NCBI GenBank assembly: GCA_012512865.1
Contig: JAAZDH010000094.1
Span: 1-13,959 of the forward strand
Length of the DNA: 13,959 bases
From: Clostridiaceae bacterium
GTDB taxonomy: Bacteria > Bacillota > Clostridia > Acetivibrionales > DUMC01
Reading direction: 5' to 3'
Position 1 is the stretch's first letter, and each line of letters starts with the position of its first letter. Made by a program: the position numbers and the translations under genes. This document shows, piece by piece, positions 7,134 through 13,959 of the stretch. The notes below the pieces were generated by a model. It was not told where the DNA came from and ran no database searches. It was given only the letters and a program-made list of their open reading frames with translations.

Positions 7134-10100
7134 TTATTGCTTAATGTTTGCATCTTTTATAACGTGGATATACCCGTCGTCCGCCGCTAAAACAATCACA
7201 CTTTTTCCGCTGTTATAAATATCACCTATTGCTATTGAAGAAATGGAAGCCCCGATGTCTGCAATCCATAACAGGCGTTCCTGCCCCCCGGGCAAATCCC
7301 TGTCACTTCTTAAAGCTGCTACATACCCGGTATTTGTGGATACAATAAACTCCACTTTGCCATCTCCATCGATATCGCAGGAAAGTATATTTTTTACGGT
7401 AACATTTACCCCTCCGAAAAGCTCCTTCATATCATATTGCCATAGCAGTTTTCCGTGCCTTCCATTATACGCACGGAAGCTCCCCCTCTGCTCCATGTCG
7501 CCTGAAGTATATTGGATGCCGACCACCCCAAGTATCTCACCATCTATTTCAACCGGTGCAATACCCTGGTCCCGGTACATTAAATCATTAGGGTTGCTTA
7601 CAACCAGGTCCCAAAGCGGGAATGTTTTCTGAGTAACCCTTGTCATTTTCATATTTCCTGCAAAAACTGAAACACTATTAAAGCCCGCACCGAAGAAAAA
7701 GTCCTTATCCCCGTTTCCATTCAAGTCAAAAATATACGGGGTTGAATAATAAATCCTGCAGCGCTCTGCACTCACCTGGGCTACGTAGGTATCAAGGGTA
7801 TACTGGTTGCCCCCGGTATTTTTAATTCGCATGAAAGCTTCCAGGGATACAAAATAAACCTCGTTTTTCCCGTCGCCATCCATATCTGCAAGAGCATATT
7901 TTCCCGGTTGGGCAAGGGTTGCACGGTCAATTATGTTTCCCCCTGCATGCACATATCCTATTTTGGTCGTGGCAGGCGTAACATAAGCAAGGGTTTTTGA
8001 AGCTCCATCAATTATAGCCGTTCTGCCAAGGGGATAAGTATTTTGCAATCCTGCAATAATATCGGGAACACCGTCACCCGTGACATCCCCGGCAATAAAA
8101 CTCCTGATATTGGTAAAACCTAACGGCTTGCCTGATAAATCCTTGTCAATGTAATATGACCATAATTCATTGCCGTTAGCCTCCATTATCCTAAATCCAG
8201 GATTGTTGCCCTGGGATGATTTTACAACAATCTCGTAATCCCCGTCACTGTTCATATCTGCAAGAACTGGTTCGGTGCCCTCAAAATCGTTTCTTAGTTT
8301 TAATTCTCCCTCACGGGTAACATCATATATGTTTATCATGCCATCTAGAGAAATTACAAGGGAGTTTTTGCCATTTCCATGTACATCACCTATAAGAATA
8401 TTTGTGTTTAACGGACCTCCACAGTTGTAATTCCATAACTCGTTACCGTTATTATCAATACTGTACATTGTACCTTTTGAGTCGGAAGTTACAAACCTCG
8501 TGTTTCCATTCTTATCCTTGAAATCCGCAATAATATTTTTCCCCTTTGTATCTATGACACCAATGCTTTCAACCTTTCCTTCACCCGAAAAACTCAAAAT
8601 CTCATACTTCCCGTTTTTGAATCCCAAAAGCTCGTTTACTCCATCATTATCAAAATCAAGGGTATAAAGCTTGTATTCACCGGAATAACTGGCCGGACTT
8701 ATGTTTCCGGGCATGTTTACCAGTTTCTTGGGCAATGAATATGGCAGTGTATATACTTTTTTAAAATTTCCGTATTCATCAAAAGTAAACACTTCATATG
8801 CAGAAGGTTCGGCGGGGTTGGCAGTATTTTCCCTGGATAAGAAAAATAGCGGGTTCCCGTTACCCACATTCTCTACGGCCCACAGGTAATAACCTTCCAA
8901 TACCACATTTTCGGGGTCGTTATAGTTTTGCGCATTAATAATTTTAAAACTCCATGTGCCTGTGGCAGAGCCGTCAACATACTCAAAAACGCCATAAACC
9001 AGGTGCGGCTGCCCATCTCCCCTGGCATCCGTAACAGCATCATTTACCGCTCTTAAAATAACGCATTTGCCGTCTTCCCCGGGTTGGCCGGAATAGCCGT
9101 AGTACTTATCCCACATTTTCGTGATGTTACCATTCGAATGTCCTTTCATAACTCCCACGTGCATTGATACTCCATCCGCAACAATAACCCCGTCAGGAAT
9201 CCCGTCCCGGTTTACATCCGTCATGGTAAAATAACCGTAAAAGCGTCCATTATCCGCACCTTCGGGGATATATTCAACCGTTGCAATCGGGCTTGTGCCC
9301 AGGCCTTCCTTGCTGGAAAATGTTTTTGCGTCATATATGCTGACCCCTTCATACCTGACAAGAACAAATTCATCATACCCGTCGTTGTTCGTATCTGCAT
9401 ATAACAAGCCGGGGTAAAAAGCTTCCACCTGGTACATGCTTCCATCAATGGTGTTTATTCTTTTTGCAATAAACATGCCATTATCATTGCCAAATTTGTA
9501 AACATAAAGAACTGTATTGCTATATATCCATATTATAGCTTCCTTGCACCCGTCTTTATCAAAATCATGCAGAAGAAATCGCGGCCGGGATACCTGGTCT
9601 TGAAAGTCTTCCTTGAACAATACCTCACCCGTGTGTGCGTCCAGTATCACCAGCTGCTTTTCACCAAAAACAACCACCTCTTTTTTCCCGTTATTATCCA
9701 GGTCTTCAACACTATAAATGGTTTTTGCCAGTATAAATTTGCTCGTCCATAGGATATTTCCTTCCTGGTTCACGGCAACAACCTTTCCTGAATCCAAGAA
9801 GAACATCTCTTCTTCGCCATCTCCTTCCAGGTCCTCAAAAACCGGCTGCCCCGTCACAACACCTTTCAAGAAAATTTCCTTGGTATGTACCGGTTCTATT
9901 ATTGCCCCTGGAAGCATTTGTAACCCGGTATTGGCGACGTCACCCCTCCACGCTGCCCATGACCCTTGCGGGGGTATTTTTTCACCTTCTCCCAGCCTGA
10001 TAACAAGACAGCTGCCAAGTAAAACCGGCATGGTCAAAAATATAACCAAAAGGAGACTTACAACAGCTATCCGTTTAAGTTGTACAATTCGTGCAATACG

Positions 10101-10151
10101 TTTAGCGTGCTTAGTAAACAAGGTATTTGACATATTTAACATGTTTGGCAT
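7134..10151 (-). CDS. Large FG-GAP/VCBS and PQQ-type beta-propeller lipoprotein
   Basis: The 1005-residue protein is probably exported and lipid-anchored. A basic N-terminus is followed by a hydrophobic run (about 29-45) and a lipobox LLGSC with Cys48 as the lipidated residue; the basic region before it is long, and ATGs at codons 4 or 7 are possible starts. AWRGDVANTG (67-76) resembles the opening of PQQ-propeller proteins. Then come about 14 calcium-type loops of the form DxDxDG followed by an acidic residue, near residues 107, 150, 196, 253, 312, 375, 499, 589, 632, 689, 756, 809, 926 and 977. They alternate with PQQ-like strands such as GNILW (131), GNELW (569, 660) and GKLLW (900). This is enough for two or more propellers. 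The start follows AGAAGG with a 5-base gap. Such proteins bind ligands, carbohydrates or partners; no catalytic residues are recognised. A 224-bp AT-rich gap separates it from the next gene, so expression of the downstream pair may differ. Confidence 0.85.
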   Translation of the reverse strand: MPNMLNMSNTLFTKHAKRIARIVQLKRIAVVSLLLVIFLTMPVLLGSCLVIRLGEGEKIPPQGSWAAWRGDVANTGLQMLPGAIIEPVHTKEIFLKGVVTGQPVFEDLEGDGEEEMFFLDSGKVVAVNQEGNILWTSKFILAKTIYSVEDLDNNGKKEVVVFGEKQLVILDAHTGEVLFKEDFQDQVSRPRFLLHDFDKDGCKEAIIWIYSNTVLYVYKFGNDNGMFIAKRINTIDGSMYQVEAFYPGLLYADTNNDGYDEFVLVRYEGVSIYDAKTFSSKEGLGTSPIATVEYIPEGADNGRFYGYFTMTDVNRDGIPDGVIVADGVSMHVGVMKGHSNGNITKMWDKYYGYSGQPGEDGKCVILRAVNDAVTDARGDGQPHLVYGVFEYVDGSATGTWSFKIINAQNYNDPENVVLEGYYLWAVENVGNGNPLFFLSRENTANPAEPSAYEVFTFDEYGNFKKVYTLPYSLPKKLVNMPGNISPASYSGEYKLYTLDFDNDGVNELLGFKNGKYEILSFSGEGKVESIGVIDTKGKNIIADFKDKNGNTRFVTSDSKGTMYSIDNNGNELWNYNCGGPLNTNILIGDVHGNGKNSLVISLDGMINIYDVTREGELKLRNDFEGTEPVLADMNSDGDYEIVVKSSQGNNPGFRIMEANGNELWSYYIDKDLSGKPLGFTNIRSFIAGDVTGDGVPDIIAGLQNTYPLGRTAIIDGASKTLAYVTPATTKIGYVHAGGNIIDRATLAQPGKYALADMDGDGKNEVYFVSLEAFMRIKNTGGNQYTLDTYVAQVSAERCRIYYSTPYIFDLNGNGDKDFFFGAGFNSVSVFAGNMKMTRVTQKTFPLWDLVVSNPNDLMYRDQGIAPVEIDGEILGVVGIQYTSGDMEQRGSFRAYNGRHGKLLWQYDMKELFGGVNVTVKNILSCDIDGDGKVEFIVSTNTGYVAALRSDRDLPGGQERLLWIADIGASISSIAIGDIYNSGKSVIVLAADDGYIHVIKDANIKQ

Positions 10152-10262
10152 TTCAACCTTCTTTCCTTTTATTTATTGTTTAAACCGGCAAGTCACGGAA
10201 CCATACCTTGTTTCAACGTAACTTTTTCACCATGCAAGAACCATCCCCGTCTCACTCTTGCC

Positions 10263-11243
10263 TCATCTTCCGGCGAGCAAGGATTGGGCCAATATTATTT
10301 CTGCAACCTCCATGGTTTTTAAGGCATCCTGGAAGCAGGATCCCGGCTGTGTTCCATTCTTGCAGCATTCTATAAACTCCCTGCATTTTGCCAGTACACC
10401 GGTGTACACAAACATCTTATCGCTTCCGGCAACTTCCCTGGCATCATAAACTACAGGCTCCAGGTTCCCATCGGCATACAAGTACCCTTTCTCTTCAAGC
10501 TCGGCTTCAACATATATGCCCGGTGCATGCATTTCCACGGCAAATATTCTCTTCCCGCTCGACCAGCTGTTAACAAGGATTCCAACGGATTGATTGTCAA
10601 AATAAAGGGTGGCGGAAATGAAATTGATATCCGGTGTCTGTACACGCTTTGTATAACTTTCCACCTTTACTACTTCTCCGCCGCAAATCCACCTCAAGGT
10701 ATCTATTGAATGGACGCAGTCATCCATCATGTGATCCCTTGCCCCAAGAAAAGGGCTTATATTGCACTTGTAAAATTTACAAACGGCATGTACTATATTG
10801 CCTCGTTTCAGGCATTCTTCGCGCAATTTGACCGCCATTGGCGTGCTGCGCCTTTGAAAAGCCACCTGCGTAATGCAGCTTTTTTTCTCTGCCATGCAGG
10901 TCAATGCCCTTGCCTGGTGCATGGTCAATCCCAGCGGTTTTTCAATAAATAAATTCATCCCCTCTCCCAGGCACCACATCCATACATCATACATTATGTG
11001 GGGCTGGCCAATTGCGAATACAGTATCAGGCTTGATATCGCTAATCATGTTCCTGTAGTCGAATATGTCCTTGCCATATCTCTTGCCAATGCCATACCTG
11101 TCAGCAACCTTGTTCAACCTTTCCTGGTCCGTGTCACAAGCTGCTGCAATCTCCACGTCTTCCATTGATGCAAGGGATGGGTATATTACCGAGCTTGCCC
11201 TTCCACCCGCACCAATTACAACAACTCTAAATTTTTTATCCAT
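10263..11243 (-). CDS. Gfo/Idh/MocA family NAD(P)-dependent oxidoreductase
   Basis: The 326-residue cytoplasmic enzyme is of usual family length. The family oxidises or reduces hydroxyls of sugars, sugar derivatives and cyclitols. The N-terminal Rossmann fold is marked by VVVIGAGGRA (7-16) and an acidic residue after the second strand (ACDTD, 36-40). The conserved EKP is at 101-103 (FIEKPLG), and MMDDCVHSIDTLRW (172-185) supplies the family's catalytic-type His178 and acidic partners. The ATG at 11243 follows GGGGGAG. It lies 52 bp after the TIM-barrel gene, consistent with one transcript. Pairing of these two families is typical of inositol catabolism and of pathways through 3-keto sugars. 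The exact substrate and direction cannot be read from the sequence. Confidence 0.9.
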   Translation of the reverse strand: MDKKFRVVVIGAGGRASSVIYPSLASMEDVEIAAACDTDQERLNKVADRYGIGKRYGKDIFDYRNMISDIKPDTVFAIGQPHIMYDVWMWCLGEGMNLFIEKPLGLTMHQARALTCMAEKKSCITQVAFQRRSTPMAVKLREECLKRGNIVHAVCKFYKCNISPFLGARDHMMDDCVHSIDTLRWICGGEVVKVESYTKRVQTPDINFISATLYFDNQSVGILVNSWSSGKRIFAVEMHAPGIYVEAELEEKGYLYADGNLEPVVYDAREVAGSDKMFVYTGVLAKCREFIECCKNGTQPGSCFQDALKTMEVAEIILAQSLLAGR

Positions 11244-11295
11244 TTTTCCATTCTCCCCCGGTTTACAATTTGCGGTTTATTGCGTTTTCCCAATT

Positions 11296-12096
11296 TTAGC
11301 CCGTTTGGCCAAAAAGGGATTTTAAGTATGTTAAATCCTGGACAACATAGGCATCAACATTTGCTTTATCGCTGTATTCGGCGGTAAGGCAAGCTACCCC
11401 TTCATATCCCCTCTTCTTCAGGTACCCTACTGCCCTCGACCAGGAGCAAAGTCCATGGGGACCCGTGGTAAAGTATCTTTCCCACTTCGCCTCCCCGGGC
11501 TCGGGTCCGTTAACTCTCCTGTAAAAAGCGTTCTTGAAATTTACCATGCAAAGATGTGACCATGCAATATCAAGCGCCTGCTCGGGCTCCTCACCAGCAA
11601 GCCCGCTATGAGCAGCATCCCAGACTATGCCTATGTGTTTTGGATCAAAGTTTTCCACTAAATGCAGCATTTCCATCGTACTTGAAACCATAAATCCAAA
11701 ATGATGCTGAAATCCTATTTTTACCCCGTATTTTTCACATAAGGGAGCTAATTTTTCAAATCGTTGCTTTAACTTCTTTTCCGATTCCATGTACCCTAGT
11801 TCTTTATCAATACCTGCCATGATTCTAATTATCGGGACCCCTGCCGCTTCACATGCTGCAAATACGTATTCATCCGTGGTAGCGGCAACACTAAATATTT
11901 TCACCCCATGCTCGCCAAGTGCCTTTGCCATGACAGGCAAGTCCCTTTCAGCGTTTTGCGGCTCAACCTGGTAACCTTCCCTTAAAGGGAATTCAATTCC
12001 GTCAAAGCCAAGTCCCTTTACAAACCTGGCCAATTCCTCCATGGACATGTTTTTCCATGGTTTCGTGAAAACCGAGTATAAAACTTTTCCTCCCAT
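11296..12096 (-). CDS. Sugar phosphate isomerase/epimerase-like TIM barrel (AP endonuclease 2 / xylose isomerase-like)
   Basis: The 266-residue protein has the fold of IolE, IolI, hydroxypyruvate isomerase and keto-sugar lyases/epimerases, which use a divalent metal. Recognisable barrel strands are GFDGIEFPLR (30-39), VKIGFQHHFG (125-134), HIGIVWDAAHSG (154-165), SHLCMVNFKNA (180-190) and VACLTAEYS (234-242). Candidate metal ligands are Asp160, His163 and Glu240; where many members have a Glu, this one has Gln130 followed by His131-His132. The ATG at 12096 follows AAAGGTGA with an 8-base gap. It is 110 bp downstream of the amidohydrolase and 52 bp upstream of the Gfo/Idh/MocA gene, so it is likely in one operon with both. 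The fold is well supported; the reaction (isomerase, epimerase, dehydratase or lyase) is open. Confidence 0.85.
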   Translation of the reverse strand: MGGKVLYSVFTKPWKNMSMEELARFVKGLGFDGIEFPLREGYQVEPQNAERDLPVMAKALGEHGVKIFSVAATTDEYVFAACEAAGVPIIRIMAGIDKELGYMESEKKLKQRFEKLAPLCEKYGVKIGFQHHFGFMVSSTMEMLHLVENFDPKHIGIVWDAAHSGLAGEEPEQALDIAWSHLCMVNFKNAFYRRVNGPEPGEAKWERYFTTGPHGLCSWSRAVGYLKKRGYEGVACLTAEYSDKANVDAYVVQDLTYLKSLFGQTG

Positions 12097-12206
12097 TTAC
12101 ATATCACCTTTCATACAAGTTTTTCTGTTACGACTGCTTGTTGTGCTTCTTTTTTACATTATTCTTTGCATTATTCCGAGAAAGCTCGCTGCTATTTTTC
12201 ACATTG

Positions 12207-13115
12207 CTATTTTTCATAAATAACCGGGTTTTTTAGCTTCCATTTCTTCTCATCATCTTTTTGGCAAATCCGGCCATAAAGTTCCGGCCTTCTCATGCCC
12301 AGGAAGCATTCTTTTAATGTCGGCATCTCGGCCTTTAGTTCTCCTGTTACCCAGTATTCAAATAATTGATCCAGGTCCACGGTGGCGATGGCGTACCCGG
12401 GTATGTGGCTTGTATCCGCGCGGGTCCTGCCATAAGGGTCTACCACCCTCGAGTGTCCCGGGTGCTTTCCCGCAAGATATGGAACCTGTACAAAATGACT
12501 GGTTACAACGTAGTACTGGTTATCAATAGCCCTCGCATTTACAAGGCTCTCGCAAAAATTTCCCGTGTAGTCCATCCAGGCGGCAGGGTGTGCTACAATA
12601 TCCACACCATTTAGAGCCATAATTGTCCACATTTCCGGGTAATGTATATCCATGCATATGGCAATTCCCAGCCTGCCGATATCTAAGTCAAACACCGTAA
12701 ATTCGCTGCCCGGGGTAAAAAATACCCTCTCCCCGGGAGCAAGATGAACCTTCCTATACTTTCCCACGTAATCCCCTTTCCTGTCCAATACAACAGCCGA
12801 ATTATAAAACTTGTCGCCTTCAACTTCAGCTATCCCGAAAACCAGGTTGCTGTTAATTCTCCTTGCCAATTCGGACATCTTGCGCTGCAGGGGAGCATCC
12901 ATGTCAGGGATTCTCTCGGCGGTTTTACGCTTCATATCATAATCTAACTGTGCATGTGCAAAGTATTCGGGTAAAACCACCAAGTCAGGTTTTTCATCCG
13001 CTGCCCTGGCCAGTATTTTTTCTGCGCTTTCCACCATGTAATTAAAATACTCCAAGCCTGACAGCTTTTGATTGAGAATCATGGAAGTGGTACCCAATCT
13101 CACTTTTCTGCTCAC
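12207..13115 (-). CDS. Carbon-nitrogen hydrolase (nitrilase superfamily amidohydrolase)
   Basis: The 302-residue cytoplasmic protein belongs to a superfamily that hydrolyses amides, carbamoyl groups and some nitriles through a Glu-Lys-Cys triad. All three are present: Glu50 in VVLPEY, Lys122 in KYRKVHLA, and Cys154 in GIAICMDIHYPEMW; Glu129 matches the second conserved glutamate. GTG at 13115 is chosen as the start because AGGAAGGAG lies 10 bases before it. The frame stays open to 13202, but that extension would run through the terminator-like hairpin and a candidate promoter and does not look like nitrilase sequence. The sequence resembles N-carbamoyl amidases more than true nitrilases, but the substrate is not determinable. 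In this cluster of sugar enzymes it might act on an amide- or carbamoyl-bearing sugar, which is inference. Confidence 0.9.
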   Translation of the reverse strand: MSRKVRLGTTSMILNQKLSGLEYFNYMVESAEKILARAADEKPDLVVLPEYFAHAQLDYDMKRKTAERIPDMDAPLQRKMSELARRINSNLVFGIAEVEGDKFYNSAVVLDRKGDYVGKYRKVHLAPGERVFFTPGSEFTVFDLDIGRLGIAICMDIHYPEMWTIMALNGVDIVAHPAAWMDYTGNFCESLVNARAIDNQYYVVTSHFVQVPYLAGKHPGHSRVVDPYGRTRADTSHIPGYAIATVDLDQLFEYWVTGELKAEMPTLKECFLGMRRPELYGRICQKDDEKKWKLKNPVIYEK

Positions 13116-13125
13116 GGGTAAGTAT

Positions 13126-13134
13126 CTCCTTCCT
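13126..13134 (-). promoter_or_regulatory. Ribosome binding site that sets the amidohydrolase start
   Basis: The minus strand reads AGGAAGGAG, 10 bases before the GTG at 13115. No comparable site precedes the far upstream ATG at 13202. Confidence 0.7.
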
Positions 13135-13152
13135 AAAATAGGATAGCATTCA

Positions 13153-13180
13153 AGTATATAGCTGTTTAACAGTCTTTTAA
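13153..13180 (-). promoter_or_regulatory. Candidate promoter of the amidohydrolase-to-deacetylase gene cluster
   Basis: On the minus strand, -35 TTAAAA (13180-13175; 4 of 6 consensus bases), a 16-bp spacer and -10 TATACT (13158-13153; 5 of 6) place a transcript start near 13146, about 30 nt before the GTG start. It lies immediately after the terminator-like hairpin of the preceding gene, which makes a separate transcription unit plausible. Confidence 0.4.
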
Positions 13181-13184
13181 CGCC

Positions 13185-13220
13185 AAAAAACCAACTGGCC
13201 ATACTTGGTTTAGCCAGTTG
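13185..13220 (-). terminator. Rho-independent terminator after the solute-binding protein gene
   Basis: On the minus strand, CAACTGGC (13220-13213), a 13-base loop, GCCAGTTG (13199-13192), then G and six Ts (13190-13185). The 8-bp perfect stem with a T-run is a standard terminator shape, though the loop is large. Strong read-through cannot be excluded. Confidence 0.6.
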
Positions 13221-13246
13221 AAAAAATACAAGGATTAATAATTGGT

Positions 13247-13275
13247 CCAGTGAGGGGCTTGAGGCCCCTCACTGG
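13247..13275 (-). other. Perfect 12-bp GC-rich stem-loop downstream of the solute-binding protein gene
   Basis: CCAGTGAGGGGC (13247-13258) pairs perfectly with GCCCCTCACTGG (13264-13275) around a 5-base loop, 25 bp after the stop codon. No T-run follows directly, so it may protect the 3' end of the mRNA or act with the second hairpin at 13185-13220 rather than terminate alone. Confidence 0.7.
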
Positions 13276-13300
13276 CATCCCTGCCAGGTTGATATTGCCT

Positions 13301-13959
13301 TTACTGGCCGTAGTATTCATCCAAGGCTTTTTGCCACAAATCATTGATGCTATTTAATTTTACGGTCGGAGTCTCAGCCAGGCCGTAGATATCTCCCCTT
13401 ATTGATGCCACTGTATCGGCAAACCCCGGTATTACAGTGAAGAAGTCATTTATCTTCGGCAAGGTATCAAGATAGTAGTATACCCTTGTATCTTCCACGG
13501 TTCTGCAAGACCAGGTCATCCATACGCCTGTTTTCTGGTAGGTAGCCACAGCATTTTCATGCTCGCCGTACGGATCTTCGCCAAGATTCCCGGAGAATGC
13601 ATTGAGGTAGTGCTCAAGGAATTTTCCAACTATCGGCTTCCTGTCCTCGGGCACGCTACTAGGTATATACCAGGCATGGGAACCAAAAGTCATGATATTA
13701 ACGTATTCATCTGCATTAGGACCCTTGGGAGCCGGTAGCAGCATCATGTTATCCCCGACGGAATTAAGCCATCCCTGGTTGGTTGCCTGCATTATGTTGG
13801 AAATGACAAATCCCTGCTTGTTATCCCTGAAGTTGGAGTAGGCGTTTGCATCCAATACTGCTATTCCTGCTACTGCATTATCATACAAGAAGTTATAAGC
13901 ATCCAGGTATTCCTTGTCAAGCAAGCCTGAAACATACTTGTTGCCCTGCTTTTTGACGG
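13301..13959 (-). CDS. Extracellular sugar-binding protein of an ABC transporter, C-terminal part (cut by window edge)
   Basis: About 219 codons remain, ending with TAA at 13301; the frame is open through the window edge, so the lipoprotein signal and N-terminal lobe lie outside. The segment has the order expected for the second half of family 1-type solute-binding proteins: a helix with YNFLYDNAVAGIAVLDANAY, a region near QGWLNSVGDNMMLLPAPKGP that matches the usual W...G..PLP.GP pattern, and a C-terminal helix ending DLWQKALDEYYGQ. It would deliver a saccharide to membrane permeases, which are not in the window and may lie to the right. Two stem-loops follow the gene. Lengths in the family are commonly 430-550 residues, so about half is seen. 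The ligand is unknown, but the downstream enzymes suggest an unusual or modified sugar. Confidence 0.8.
   Translation of the reverse strand, partial: VKKQGNKYVSGLLDKEYLDAYNFLYDNAVAGIAVLDANAYSNFRDNKQGFVISNIMQATNQGWLNSVGDNMMLLPAPKGPNADEYVNIMTFGSHAWYIPSSVPEDRKPIVGKFLEHYLNAFSGNLGEDPYGEHENAVATYQKTGVWMTWSCRTVEDTRVYYYLDTLPKINDFFTVIPGFADTVASIRGDIYGLAETPTVKLNSINDLWQKALDEYYGQ

Noticed and set aside
12190..12216. Short direct repeat GAAAAATAGCA around the amidohydrolase stop
   Set aside because: Two 11-base copies in AT-rich DNA are not enough to call an element or CRISPR-like repeat.
13116..13202. Longer amidohydrolase starting at the ATG at 13202
   Set aside because: The extension crosses a terminator-like hairpin and a candidate promoter and lacks a ribosome binding site; the GTG at 13115 has one.

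Overview
The window looks like a carbohydrate-utilisation region of an anaerobic, low-to-middle GC Gram-positive bacterium, probably a member of the Clostridia. The grounds are strong GGAGG-type ribosome binding sites, AT-rich intergenic DNA, GTG starts and lipoprotein/ABC-transporter sugar genes. The genus cannot be fixed from the sequence.

Layout. At the left edge is the 5' part of a galactose-1-phosphate uridylyltransferase gene (galT) reading leftward. A ~620-bp intergenic region separates it from a rightward gene for an intracellular GH116 glycosidase (1014-3653). That gene lies between two diverged copies of a ~190-200 bp direct repeat (694-894 and 3726-3915). To its right is ~800 bp of decayed DNA (3654-4456). 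It holds the second repeat copy, a long imperfect inverted repeat, and the last ~38 codons of a sugar ABC-transporter permease followed by an orphaned ribosome binding site.

From 4457 to the right edge all genes read leftward. In transcription order they are: the C-terminal part of a sugar-binding protein (edge to 13301), two stem-loops of which one looks like a terminator, a nitrilase-superfamily amidohydrolase with its own candidate promoter, a sugar-isomerase-like TIM barrel, a Gfo/Idh/MocA oxidoreductase, a 1005-residue FG-GAP/PQQ-type propeller lipoprotein, a DegT/DnrJ/EryC1/StrS aminotransferase, and a NodB-type polysaccharide deacetylase homologue.

How the genes may work together (inference). 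The binding protein would bring in an oligosaccharide or modified sugar. The Gfo/Idh/MocA enzyme and the TIM barrel are the pair seen in inositol and 3-keto-sugar metabolism. Adding a PLP sugar aminotransferase resembles kanosamine/aminocyclitol chemistry. The amidohydrolase and deacetylase homologue would act on C-N or acyl bonds. The lipoprotein would sit outside the membrane. The substrate is not determined by anything visible here, and this enzyme combination is the most interesting candidate system in the window.
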